Shown: in pieces, positions 10,246 to 19,533 of the stretch
Numbering within the stretch: position 1 is the stretch's first letter
Layout of the letters: the number at the start of each line of letters is the position of its first letter
From: Zoogloea ramigera
Lineage (GTDB): Bacteria; Pseudomonadota; Gammaproteobacteria; Burkholderiales; Rhodocyclaceae
Assembly: GCF_006539865.1 (NCBI RefSeq)
Contig: NZ_BJNV01000011.1
Coordinates: 1-64,000 of the forward strand
DNA length: 64,000 bases
Direction: 5' to 3'
Made by a program: the position numbers and the translations under genes
The notes under the pieces: model-generated
Databases searched by the model: none
The model's input: the letters and a program-made list of their open reading frames with translations, nothing else
What the model was told of the DNA's origin: nothing

Positions 10246-11915
10246 GCGCGCGCTCCTTCGTTTCGTTCTGCAATCGTGTAGCGCGGCACCACGGTCTGAG
10301 TCACGTAGGCATCAGACAAATCTCGATAGAAGCCAATCTCACGGAGGCGTCCGGTGAATGCCTGCACATTGCTGCGCAGTGCCTTCCGTTCGTCGATGGT
10401 CGGAGCGCTGAACCCCTCACCGGGCGGCAGCTGATCGATGTAGAGCCCATAACGTTCACGCAAGAACGACAGCAAGTCGTCGATCCGCATCTCGCCGGTG
10501 AAGTAGCCTTGGTCCCCACCGGGTCGCAACACTGCGATCTGCAGCAACACTTCCAGCAGGCGACTCTCCAGCGCAAATCGCCGAGGTGCGTTCCGCGCGC
10601 GGGTCTGCGCAAGCAGCGCCCCCGACTTGTTCTTCAACATCGTCGCATCCAAAGACTCGATGATGTACTTCCGATGAAAGGCACCACGCAGTGCCACCAG
10701 AATCTCGATGTAGGTCTCGAAGTCCGAGAGTCCCATCTTTGTGATGGCCTCGACCTCTGCGTCAAGGCCCGCATCTCCCTCAGACAAGGATTCCAGCAGT
10801 CCGGCCAGGCGCTCACCAAAGAACTTATCTCGCTCTTCCGCGAACGGCTCTCCTTGCAGGCCGTAGAGTTCGCCGACCGAGAACACGGAATTCAAGGGCC
10901 GGATCAGTTTCCCTCTCCGAACGAGGTGCTCAGAAAATTCGTCTAGCTTCTTGGCGACGAAGTACGCTCGCACAAAGCTAGGAATGCGCCGGTAGTAGCC
11001 ATCTGCGCTGCGCTCTGCCAGCGCTGCTGTGGAGGACTCTGAGCTACCCGACAGATCAACGAACAAGCCGAGCTTGTAGGGGCAGTCACCCTGAGGCTCG
11101 CGTTGCTCGCGGGGCTTCATAGGGCATGCCGATTCGGCGCACAGCGAGTTGGCCCCCTCCAGCTTCTGCCAGGCAGGCAGCAGCTTCAGCAGGCGAAGGT
11201 GGTACAGCGCCAAGTGGAACGACAACAGCACCTTCAGGTACTCCACCATCACTGAACGCGGCATGAAGGGCTTGTAGAACAGAAGTCGCTGAATGTCTTC
11301 GGCCATCAGATCGGCTGAGCCGATGCATACAGGCGCAAACCGATCTCCGCCCGCGCGCGTGTCCGCCGTGTCCTTTCTCTGCGACAGAAAGTGCAGCAGC
11401 GTCGCTGTCTCAATGTCTGTCAGCGCCTTGTCGTTCAGCTCTCTTGTGAGCTTGTCGAACCCGTCGAAAAAGAAGCCCTTGAGATGCTCGATGGCCTTGT
11501 GGCCGGCGAGGTGGCGCGCGTGGTGCAGCATCTGATAAAGATGCTGTGCAGCCCCGTAGTCACGCGAGTGCTTCGGGTTGCGAAAGCGATAGGTATAGCC
11601 ATGCAGCGGTCGCGGCCCTGCCACGGCGGCGTTTTTCTTGCCGCGGTTCACGATGTCCATCAGGTGGGTTTCAACCCAACGCTCCACCATGTCTCGGTGC
11701 TGGGTGAAGCCCAAGAACTTGTCGCTGGCATCCAGGATGTCATCAACGAACTTGTCCACGGTCAACTCGCGCTTGTCGCGGAAAACGCTCGGATAACCCC
11801 CATGCTCCAGCCGCTCGAACAAGCCCGTGAGCACCCGATCCATCTCGATGGTCTTGAAGTCGAGATAGCTGATCTTCGGGAGTCGGAACTCCCTGTCCTT
11901 CTTCTGCAATGCCAT
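10242..11915 (-). CDS. mad7: MADS protein MAD7, unknown function
   Basis: A 557-aa, mostly helical soluble protein without a motif I can tie to an enzyme. A cysteine cluster near the middle (CAESACPMKP then GDCPYK) could bind metal. ATG 11915 is chosen over an upstream in-frame codon at 11963 because it overlaps the mad6 stop (TGATG) and the extra residues would only be translated from inside mad6. The gene sits between the kinase-fusion gene and the giant ATPase gene and overlaps both, so it should be made in step with them. The assignment rests on its place in the conserved MADS gene order, and on size, rather than on a domain. Confidence 0.8.
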   Translation of the reverse strand: MALQKKDREFRLPKISYLDFKTIEMDRVLTGLFERLEHGGYPSVFRDKRELTVDKFVDDILDASDKFLGFTQHRDMVERWVETHLMDIVNRGKKNAAVAGPRPLHGYTYRFRNPKHSRDYGAAQHLYQMLHHARHLAGHKAIEHLKGFFFDGFDKLTRELNDKALTDIETATLLHFLSQRKDTADTRAGGDRFAPVCIGSADLMAEDIQRLLFYKPFMPRSVMVEYLKVLLSFHLALYHLRLLKLLPAWQKLEGANSLCAESACPMKPREQREPQGDCPYKLGLFVDLSGSSESSTAALAERSADGYYRRIPSFVRAYFVAKKLDEFSEHLVRRGKLIRPLNSVFSVGELYGLQGEPFAEERDKFFGERLAGLLESLSEGDAGLDAEVEAITKMGLSDFETYIEILVALRGAFHRKYIIESLDATMLKNKSGALLAQTRARNAPRRFALESRLLEVLLQIAVLRPGGDQGYFTGEMRIDDLLSFLRERYGLYIDQLPPGEGFSAPTIDERKALRSNVQAFTGRLREIGFYRDLSDAYVTQTVVPRYTIAERNEGARA

Positions 11916-14900
11916 CAGTTCCCCCTGGCGCCGCTCTCTGCGGCTTCTTCTTGGCGAGCGCACCCCACAGGGCCGTGCAGCAAACGCATCTCCACCCGAC
12001 CATCGTCATGGCGGGCCAAGCGGTAGAAGTCGTGCCCCGTGGTGGTCAGCAGGATTTCGCGGTAAGGCTGAGCGTTGAGACTGTTCTTGAACACGCCAAG
12101 GCAGAGATAGAACCCTTGCATCTCCTCAACGCTTGGCCGGTAGCCTTCATTCAGGCGTACCAACATCTCGAATACGTCGAGGTTGATGATCAACTCACTG
12201 CTGATGGCGCCTTGGCCTTGGCCCTGGTACTTCAGCAATAGACCTGTCGGCAGGTGCTCAACGAAGCGTGCCTTGGCCGCAAAGTCTTGTACCTGCAACC
12301 CAAAGCCCTCCACTGGGAAGAGCCGGTAGCTGCGGACCGTACCGTGTTCGACCTGCCGCAACTGCAAGGCCAGGCTGGCGCCCAGTCGCTCGGGGCGCTG
12401 CAACCCCTCCCCACGGTTGATGGCATGCAGGATTTCGCCGGTGAGTTCGTCGATGGGCATCTCGCCACGAACAATCTCCACCATGCGTTTGGCAGAGCGA
12501 TAGGGCAGCATCTTTTCCCAGCTGGCGTCACGCCGCTCAAAGAAGTGCTTGCGGCGTGCCATGGCCACGTACTCGCGATGCTTGCGCGCCCGGTGGCGAA
12601 CTGACGAGTCAGACACGCCACGCGGCAGATCGCCGAACAGGCGCTTCAACACCTCGAAGTCAAACTGCCCTCGGCGCTCGAAGCGGAACAGGGCGCGGTC
12701 ATCCGGCTGAACAAAATCCAGGCCTCGGTCGAAGCGGGGGTCCTCCTGCTTGCCAACATCCAGATCGCTCAGCAGCGTCAGCAGCCGGTCCGAGGTGGCT
12801 TGCCCGCCACCCATCCAGCTGTTGAAGTAGAAGCTCCGGGCCACGTCATCATGCTTGCCCGATGCGTACAGCGCATGAATCTCGCCACAGTCGCGGTTGC
12901 CAATCAGCATGAACGACAGCGCTGAACGCAGGTCGCGCATCGTGATGTGCAAACGCCCGCGTAAGTGGGCCATCGTGTAAAGCGTCTTGAGGCGTTCCAA
13001 CAAACGCGGCCCGGCAATCTCATCCTGGAAACTGCGCGCGTTGTGCAAGGCGTAGCAACTGTCTTTCAAGTCACACAGCTCACAAGCAGCCCAGTTCTCC
13101 GGGCGGACGATGCTTCGCAGCGTGCGCTCCAGAATCGATCCATCCTGAGTATTGTTAGCGTCGTCGGCCACAACGCTGCGCAGGTTCAGGTTCACCACCG
13201 CCACGCCAGACTCCGCTTCCCCTGTGGCAAAAGCGCGCCGAACCAGGGCCGTGAGCGCCGGGAAATCTCGTTCATGCGCAGCGAGGAAGTCCACCAAGCG
13301 ACCTTCGTTGATCGCAATCAGTCGTGTCTCTTGGGGCCTCCAGGTTGCTGCATCGTTGCCCTGGAACGGAGCCAGGAAGTCCAGCAACACCTGGTTGTTG
13401 TCCTTGTTGCCCTCGTCTTGGCTGCCGTCGTAGTTGATCAGGTAGCGCTTGCCCTCCAGGCTCAGCTCGCTGCCGTTTGCCAAACCACGATTGACGGCCC
13501 CGCCGCGCGCTTCGACCTCTTTCTCCAGGCGTTGCAAAAAGGCTGTCTTGCCATCACCAGCGTTGCCAGAGATCAGCACGAGTCGGAACTCACCCTGCAG
13601 CACAGCAGGCAACAAGGCACGGTCCAGCGCGGTGTCCACATAGGCTGAGAACCCAAGCGCGTCCATGCCCCGCGTACCCGCATTGCTGCGCCGGCTTTGG
13701 CTGTAGAGCGTCAGCAGGTGTGAAACGAACGCGTTGGAGTTGGGTGCCGATTCAGCCAAGGCGGGCTGCCCGCTACTCACAGCCGTCACCATAGCCGCCA
13801 GGCTGACAGTCTGCACTCGACGCGCATGGCGAACTTCTGCCAGCGCATCGCGGAAATCGACGGCCGTGTGGAAGCGCTCTGCCCTGCGCGGCGCAATGGC
13901 CTTGAGCACCACGTTCACCAACTCCGGCGCCAAGTCGGCAAAGCCCGACAGTTCGCGAGGGTCCGGCGCAGGCTTGTTGATGGGCGGCTCCGTGGTGTCC
14001 CACGGGTAGCGGGCGGTCAATGCCTCGTACAAAGTCAGGCCCAGCGCATACAGATCGCGGTCTGCGCGCTCGCCGTTGTGCGGAATGACCTCAGGGTCAA
14101 AGTCCGGCGGCAAATAGCGCCGCGAACCCCCGCCGCGCGACTCCTTGTCGTCGGCCCGCACTGACACGTTGAAGTCGATGATCTTGGCGCCCTTCTGCGT
14201 CCACAAGAGGTTGCGTGGCTTGATGTCGCAGTGATGGAAGCCCTGCGCATGCAGATGCACTAGGCCCTCAATCACCTGCTTGCCCAGCTCCAGCGCATCT
14301 TCAGGGGACAGCAGGCGGTCGTGGATCATGTCGCCAACATCGGCCCCTTCCACGTACTCAAACACCAGGAAGGGGATGTCCCGCCCTGGAATCACATCGG
14401 CATCGAGCACACGCACCACATGGGGGTGCTCGGGGATGTGCACCAGGTGGCGGTACTCCTTCTTCAGGCGCTCCAGGGTCGAGTGCCGGTCACTGACGAT
14501 GAGCTTCACCGTGCGGGCCACGTCGCCCAAGGTGTCGATCACCTTGTAGACCACACCGAAGCTGCCTCGCCCGAGCTTCTTCTCCACGATGAACTTGTGG
14601 GTCAGGCGATGGCCTGCCACCAAGTTCAGGTAGTCGGTCTGGGCATCATCGACTTCAGTAGCCTCGGGCTTCGGAGCCTCTGCAGCTTGGCTGGCCACTT
14701 GCGCAACGGGCTGCAGCAAAGCATTCAGAGCAGCCAGCGCGGCAGATGCGGTCAGCCGCTGGTGCTCATCAAAAGCGCACAGGCTCTGCAGCCACGCGTC
14801 AAAGGCTTCGTTCAGTTCCGGTCGCAGTGCCGAGGGCTTGTTGAGGAACTCGCCGACCCGATCCCACACCGTGGTGGGTTCGCCCGCGAAGGGGCGCTCT

Positions 14901-16090
14901 CCGGTGAAGAGTTCGTAGAGGATGACCCCAGCGGAAAAGATGTCTGATGCGCTCGACGCGGCACCCGGCTCCCGGAACGCTTCCGGCGCCACATAGGCTT
15001 TCTCCACCAGATCAACAATGTCCGTCGCAATCGTCAGGCTGCGGTCCACACCGGGCTTGGCGAAATCGAAGTCGGTGATGCGTGTGGTGCCGTCCTGGCC
15101 AATCAAGATCGCGCCCGGCGTCAGGTTGCGATGAACCACACCGTGATGGTGGGCGTGGGCCAAGGCCGCCAACAGGTCTTTGGCCACGCGCCACTTCTGG
15201 TCCAGCGTCAGCGCCAACTGAGGACGAGCCATATGCACGGTCAGCGCTTGGCCCGGTGCATCGTCCAGGATCAGGATGAAAGACTTGTCGTCATCGGTCG
15301 GGAAGAAGTCCCGCGCCGCGACGATGTTGGGATGCAACGGCAGCTTAGACAGCGCCCGGTAAGCATTGGCAATGCGGTTGACCTGCGCCTTGCGCACATC
15401 CTCAGGCTGGTAAGGGTCTGCCTGGTACACCCGCAGGCGGGCCGTGCCACCCGCGAACGCGTTCTCGGCACGAAACTCGGTGTAGGCCTCCGCCGCCCCG
15501 AGCTTTTCTTTCACCTGCCAGTGCCCAAAGCGCTGCACGGCTGAAGCGGGCTTCACCACCTTCAAGGCATGCAGAATCAACCCCTGCTGCTGCAGGATGT
15601 TTTTGGAGAAGCGCACCGGGATGCGCGTGGCATCTTTGAAGTAACGCTCTGCGTCCTTCAGCTTCACCACCCGGTCTGCATCCAGCTGCTCGCGGTCATT
15701 CAGGTGAGCATCAGGCGCGGTGAGCAGGATGGCGGCATCGACATAGATACCGTCCAGTTCATTCCGACCGGGATTGGCCTGAGTCACCAAGCCCTTCACC
15801 GTGCGCGCATGACCGCGCAGCTTGCCCATCGGCGACGGATAGGGAGCGCGCCCCTCGGGGTACCACTTGCTGCCGTACACATCGATGGTGCCGCGCGTGC
15901 CCTTCACGTCGATCAGGTAAAGGGCGTGCGGGGTCAGCAGCGCGATGTCGATCTCAAAGCGCTCGCCCTGCCGCTCGATCTCGAAGTTGTGAAGCAGAAC
16001 GAAACTGTCTGGCAAGCGATCCCGCAGGTAAGCGATCGCGCTGCGCTCTGCATCGTTGACCGGCTGGCCTATTGGGATCACTTTGGCCAT
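11915..16090 (-). CDS. mad6: MADS protein MAD6: NERD nuclease-like + pseudokinase + Ser/Thr kinase + P-loop ATPase
   Basis: A 1,391-aa multidomain protein. Residues 12-130 are a NERD (nuclease-related) domain with D48 and the D61-V-K63 pair. Residues 190-460 are a protein-kinase fold whose catalytic loop reads HRN (320-322) instead of HRD, with DFD (340-342) for DFG, so it is probably a pseudokinase. Residues 500-750 are a second kinase domain with an intact glycine loop (GRGSFG, 507-512), lysine K529, catalytic HCDIKPRN (D622) and DFN at 639-641; this one may be active. Residues 800-1391 start with a P-loop (GNAGDGKT, 842-849) and resemble a STAND or AAA-like ATPase. A CxxC-containing stretch (CELCDLKDSC) follows. 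It starts one base after the stop of the HsdS-like gene. It matches MAD6, the protein kinase of MADS. Confidence 0.9.
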   Translation of the reverse strand: MAKVIPIGQPVNDAERSAIAYLRDRLPDSFVLLHNFEIERQGERFEIDIALLTPHALYLIDVKGTRGTIDVYGSKWYPEGRAPYPSPMGKLRGHARTVKGLVTQANPGRNELDGIYVDAAILLTAPDAHLNDREQLDADRVVKLKDAERYFKDATRIPVRFSKNILQQQGLILHALKVVKPASAVQRFGHWQVKEKLGAAEAYTEFRAENAFAGGTARLRVYQADPYQPEDVRKAQVNRIANAYRALSKLPLHPNIVAARDFFPTDDDKSFILILDDAPGQALTVHMARPQLALTLDQKWRVAKDLLAALAHAHHHGVVHRNLTPGAILIGQDGTTRITDFDFAKPGVDRSLTIATDIVDLVEKAYVAPEAFREPGAASSASDIFSAGVILYELFTGERPFAGEPTTVWDRVGEFLNKPSALRPELNEAFDAWLQSLCAFDEHQRLTASAALAALNALLQPVAQVASQAAEAPKPEATEVDDAQTDYLNLVAGHRLTHKFIVEKKLGRGSFGVVYKVIDTLGDVARTVKLIVSDRHSTLERLKKEYRHLVHIPEHPHVVRVLDADVIPGRDIPFLVFEYVEGADVGDMIHDRLLSPEDALELGKQVIEGLVHLHAQGFHHCDIKPRNLLWTQKGAKIIDFNVSVRADDKESRGGGSRRYLPPDFDPEVIPHNGERADRDLYALGLTLYEALTARYPWDTTEPPINKPAPDPRELSGFADLAPELVNVVLKAIAPRRAERFHTAVDFRDALAEVRHARRVQTVSLAAMVTAVSSGQPALAESAPNSNAFVSHLLTLYSQSRRSNAGTRGMDALGFSAYVDTALDRALLPAVLQGEFRLVLISGNAGDGKTAFLQRLEKEVEARGGAVNRGLANGSELSLEGKRYLINYDGSQDEGNKDNNQVLLDFLAPFQGNDAATWRPQETRLIAINEGRLVDFLAAHERDFPALTALVRRAFATGEAESGVAVVNLNLRSVVADDANNTQDGSILERTLRSIVRPENWAACELCDLKDSCYALHNARSFQDEIAGPRLLERLKTLYTMAHLRGRLHITMRDLRSALSFMLIGNRDCGEIHALYASGKHDDVARSFYFNSWMGGGQATSDRLLTLLSDLDVGKQEDPRFDRGLDFVQPDDRALFRFERRGQFDFEVLKRLFGDLPRGVSDSSVRHRARKHREYVAMARRKHFFERRDASWEKMLPYRSAKRMVEIVRGEMPIDELTGEILHAINRGEGLQRPERLGASLALQLRQVEHGTVRSYRLFPVEGFGLQVQDFAAKARFVEHLPTGLLLKYQGQGQGAISSELIINLDVFEMLVRLNEGYRPSVEEMQGFYLCLGVFKNSLNAQPYREILLTTTGHDFYRLARHDDGRVEMRLLHGPVGCARQEEAAESGARGN

Positions 16091-16091
16091 C

Positions 16092-17510
16092 TCACTTCTC
16101 TCCTAGAACTCTTGCTTCCAACATGTCTCGCGCTTCGCGCTCCCAAACGCAAGCTTGATCTCTCAATTCCCGTGCGCGAATCGCAGGGGCGCCGATATAT
16201 TCCCGGTCTGTGCGCGAAGGCCAAGGCACTTGAATTCGCTTGACGCGTTGCTCATCGGTGTGAGGAATGCTGGACCCAGCTGCTTCTCGCGAAAGCAATC
16301 TAACTCCATGCTCGCTAGACAGGAGTGTGAACAGATAGCCAACGTCGCTGTCGTCTTCAGGGACGATCCGAATCATGTTGTTGCTGCAGGAGAACCCGTC
16401 GAGATAGCTGCCGACCATCACCGAGCGTCCAATGAGGCCTCCCAGTTGACCGGCCTCCTGCACAACGATCATTCCTTTCCTGAGCAGCAGGCCGTACTCA
16501 GCGGCCACGCGCTTCATCAAGTACTTGTCTGAGGTAGGGGCCAGCTCGAACACGTCCCCTCCCGTGATGTAGGGACTGCCAAACTGAGGATCGGACGCAT
16601 AAAGTCGCTTGAAGATACCTGGAATGAAGACCTCTGCAATCTCTCCCAGCTGGTGATTTTCGGTCGCACCGTCTAGTGCAATTCGTGACTCTGAATTCCT
16701 GGCACTGTAGTAATACGCGTCCCCTCGATCTTTAAAGACTTCGCTTGAAACCATTGCGACGTCTGGTTTTGGTAAAGAGGCAACGGGTGTTGGCTGCTTC
16801 AGCCCGAGTCTCTTGTACAGGCGATTTGCGGCTTCGCGGAGCGATTCCACCGCCTCCGCACGTGCGCGGGCAGCGGCATCTACTTTCGACGCAATTTCGT
16901 GTTCGGTCGGAATATCAAATCTTGGAACCGGCAGGTCGGCGATGTGTTCCGGCTCAATGTGCTGAATGATGGCGCCATATGTGCCAGAGACGACCAAAGG
17001 CACGCCGTAGCGGCTGGAGAGGAATGCGTGCAGATAACCCGGTTGAATAGCGTCAGGATCTGGGACGACCTTCAATACGTCCTGCGACGACCAGACGCCC
17101 GCCATATCTGGCCGCACATAGGACATCCGGCCGATCGTTCCGGAGCACGAAATCATCGTCATCCCTGGCCGCAGTCGAAGATAAGACAACCGTGAGGACT
17201 TCGCATCCTTCGCGCGCAGCAGTGAGAGCGTACTCAGGTCTGCGAGCAAGAGGGTGCCGCTGCTAATAAATGGCACACCGTGCTCAGGCGACTCAACATA
17301 ATTGCGCTTGAACATCGGTCCGTTGTAGATGCCACCTGCGTATCCTTTAGTGAGGGTTCGCAAAGCGTCTTTGCGAACATTCAAACGCCGCAGAGCATCC
17401 CTGGCTTCTTGAGCGCCAGACATATAAGGGTTGCAATCGAGTCGTCGGCCGCCTTCGTCAAGCCAACCGGACCGGACAATGCGTGCATTCTTGAAGCTCG
17501 TGAAGGTCAT
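16092..17510 (-). CDS. mad5: MADS protein MAD5, HsdS-like specificity subunit
   Basis: A 472-aa protein with the two-repeat layout of type I specificity subunits. Each half has a target-recognition-like segment (first: GTLLLADLS...SCSGTIGRMSYV; second: ITGGDVFEL...QEAGQLGGLIGRS) followed by a helical spacer (AAARARAEAVESLREAANRL near residues 225-245, and a C-terminal helix rich in R, E and A). It should give DNA sequence specificity to the HsdM-like methyltransferase encoded four genes upstream. ATG 17510 overlaps the stop of the preceding gene (ATGA), which rules out the longer frame to 17579. No separate HsdR restriction subunit is present; the mad6-mad8 products presumably take that role. 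Confidence 0.88.
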   Translation of the reverse strand: MTFTSFKNARIVRSGWLDEGGRRLDCNPYMSGAQEARDALRRLNVRKDALRTLTKGYAGGIYNGPMFKRNYVESPEHGVPFISSGTLLLADLSTLSLLRAKDAKSSRLSYLRLRPGMTMISCSGTIGRMSYVRPDMAGVWSSQDVLKVVPDPDAIQPGYLHAFLSSRYGVPLVVSGTYGAIIQHIEPEHIADLPVPRFDIPTEHEIASKVDAAARARAEAVESLREAANRLYKRLGLKQPTPVASLPKPDVAMVSSEVFKDRGDAYYYSARNSESRIALDGATENHQLGEIAEVFIPGIFKRLYASDPQFGSPYITGGDVFELAPTSDKYLMKRVAAEYGLLLRKGMIVVQEAGQLGGLIGRSVMVGSYLDGFSCSNNMIRIVPEDDSDVGYLFTLLSSEHGVRLLSREAAGSSIPHTDEQRVKRIQVPWPSRTDREYIGAPAIRARELRDQACVWEREARDMLEARVLGEK

Positions 17511-18163
17511 ACGGCGACCTCCAGGGGGAACCATGCAAGAAATGCTGCGTGCATCTCGGCAAAAGCCGTATCGGTACACCCCTTGATCGAGATGTGCTCA
17601 GCCAGCTTCTGGTAGATCGCAGAAGAGCGAGGTTGCCGGGTCTGCTTCAGCACCCATTCGGCGGCCTCCTTCGGCCGCGTTGGTTTGGCGGCGTTTGCAG
17701 GCCACCATCCGCTCTCCGCCAGATGCTGGCGCAGCGACTTGTCGCCTTTGTAGCGAAGCACGTCTGCCACCTGCGGCTTGTCCTGCCACAGCCAGTTCTC
17801 TAACTCGGGGTCGATGGCTATCACTTTGACCGCATCCTCAGCCCAGCCACTGGCCACCAGCTTGGCCGTGATGTGGGCAACGATGGCATCCTTACCAGGC
17901 GAGCCGTCCCATTCGCAATCCAACACCACGAGGGCGCGATGGTGGCTGTTCTGGTAAGGGCGCAACAACTCGTGGCCCTTGGTGTAGACGCCAGGGTCGT
18001 TGCCGCCTTCGTCCACCAGCAGGTCAGCACCGACATCAGTGTTGATCTCGAAGGGCGAGCAACCGAGACTCAGGTGCCAAGCCTCGCGCTTGAAGTAGCC
18101 ACGGAAGGTGGCCGCCATATTGCTGTCGGCCACCAGGATGACGCACGGTCGCTTGTTTATCAT
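17507..18163 (-). CDS. mad4: MADS protein MAD4, small TOPRIM/DUF4276-like partner of the AAA ATPase
   Basis: A 218-aa protein starting at ATG 18163, overlapping the stop of the ATPase gene by 4 bp. Acidic motifs at the ends of predicted strands (VILVADSN, LVVLDCEWDGSPG, VIAIDPELENWLW) resemble those of DUF4276 or TOPRIM-like proteins, which often follow an OLD/AAA15-type ATPase in defence loci such as PARIS-like pairs. If so it may be a metal-dependent nuclease or a regulated effector. This relation is by motif pattern only; the assignment to MAD4 rests mainly on gene order. Confidence 0.78.
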   Translation of the reverse strand: MINKRPCVILVADSNMAATFRGYFKREAWHLSLGCSPFEINTDVGADLLVDEGGNDPGVYTKGHELLRPYQNSHHRALVVLDCEWDGSPGKDAIVAHITAKLVASGWAEDAVKVIAIDPELENWLWQDKPQVADVLRYKGDKSLRQHLAESGWWPANAAKPTRPKEAAEWVLKQTRQPRSSAIYQKLAEHISIKGCTDTAFAEMHAAFLAWFPLEVAV

Positions 18164-19533
18164 CCCAGCACCCCCGCTGCGAACAGGCTGCCAAGATCGA
18201 TGCCACCTCGCCACTCTTGCAGGCGAGGATGATCCGTCCCGGCGACCATCTCCACACCACCCTCGCTGGCCAGTCGTGCACACAGCAATTGATCCAGCTT
18301 GGCGCGCGCTAGCACGACCGGCGAATGTGATGACACCCAGACTTGGCTGTCGTACATGGACGAGAGCGATTGCAAGACCGCTTCGATGGCACGGGGATGG
18401 ATACCGTTTTCTGGCTCCTCGGTCACCAAGATGGCCGGCTGCTTGCTGAGGTAGGGCAGCAGCGTCAGTGTGAGGATGCGCAGGGTGCCATCCGACAAGC
18501 CGGGTGACGGCACTTTGAAGTCGCCCTTGTAGCTGACCACGAAGTAGGCGTGGTGGTCGTCCTCACGTTCACGTACTTCGATGTCAACGACCTGCGGCAA
18601 CGCGGTTTGCACGTGGGCAATCCAGTCGGCATAGCGCTCGCTGCGGTAGTTGGCAGGAGCACCCTCAGGAGCCCCCTCCCGCTTCAAGTCCAGCGCGAGC
18701 CATGGCACGTTTCGACCGTCCGCTGTGATCGCTTTGGGCTGACCTGGTGGGCAGGCAAACCGCATTTCCTCCCAGTCAGGATTGAGAAACACCGTTTCTG
18801 TAGTCAGTAGACTATGCAACCAACGTGACGCGGGATACTCATGCTCCGACTCAAAGAGCATCCGCGGCATTGCAAGCAAGGTATTGCCAATGCCGACTTT
18901 TGTGGAACGAGTTCGAGCTCCTGGTGGCGGAACTTCTGGCGTAAATTCAGCCGTTTGGCCAAATTCGCGCTGCAAGATCATTCGCCAGCCCTTGCCCTTC
19001 CGTTCGCCCACGCGAACGCCCTGATACCCAGGCTCCTCACGATTCGGTTTGAAGGCCTCCGGGAAGACGAAGAGGAACTCCTGAACCACATGCAGATCTC
19101 GATCTTCAGAGACTCTGAGCCCTAGCTCATATCGGATATGTGAAGGCCAGCGCTTTTTGTCGATGTCCAACGCGGATTGAGTTTTTTGCCGTTGAGCCTT
19201 ACTCAATCGTTGAAACATACCTTCGACGAGTTTTGACTGGACCTCTTCTGGCAATCTCGCCTCGATGGCGAAAGAAAAGTCATCCCCCCGACCAGCAAAC
19301 ACGAGTTCTCTAAGACTACTGGCGCGAGCTTTGCCTTCCGACGACTTGCGACGACGCGGGACGAATGCATCGATTACATATTTAGCGTCCAGGAGGTCGC
19401 CGAATAGCCCCGGCAAATCGAGTAGCGTGCTCTTGCCAGAGCCGTTAGCCCCGACGAGCACACGAAAATCGCCAACATCGATGCCAAGGTGTTCAAAGCA
19501 GCGATAGCGTGTGGCTTCAAGTCGCGTGATCAT
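18160..19533 (-). CDS. mad3: MADS protein MAD3, AAA/ABC-type ATPase
   Basis: A 457-aa SMC/ABC-like ATPase of the AAA_15/AAA_21 group. The N-terminus carries Walker A (GANGSGKST, residues 28-36), the ABC-type signature is LSDGTLR, Walker B is ILVTEEPENGIHP and the H-loop region reads SSHSPVVL. This layout is shared with OLD-family and AriA-like defence ATPases that sense invading DNA or phage proteins. The start ATG overlaps the last bases of the methyltransferase gene and its stop overlaps the start of the small downstream gene, so the three are translationally coupled. It matches MAD3 in the MADS order. Confidence 0.88.
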   Translation of the reverse strand: MITRLEATRYRCFEHLGIDVGDFRVLVGANGSGKSTLLDLPGLFGDLLDAKYVIDAFVPRRRKSSEGKARASSLRELVFAGRGDDFSFAIEARLPEEVQSKLVEGMFQRLSKAQRQKTQSALDIDKKRWPSHIRYELGLRVSEDRDLHVVQEFLFVFPEAFKPNREEPGYQGVRVGERKGKGWRMILQREFGQTAEFTPEVPPPGARTRSTKVGIGNTLLAMPRMLFESEHEYPASRWLHSLLTTETVFLNPDWEEMRFACPPGQPKAITADGRNVPWLALDLKREGAPEGAPANYRSERYADWIAHVQTALPQVVDIEVREREDDHHAYFVVSYKGDFKVPSPGLSDGTLRILTLTLLPYLSKQPAILVTEEPENGIHPRAIEAVLQSLSSMYDSQVWVSSHSPVVLARAKLDQLLCARLASEGGVEMVAGTDHPRLQEWRGGIDLGSLFAAGVLG

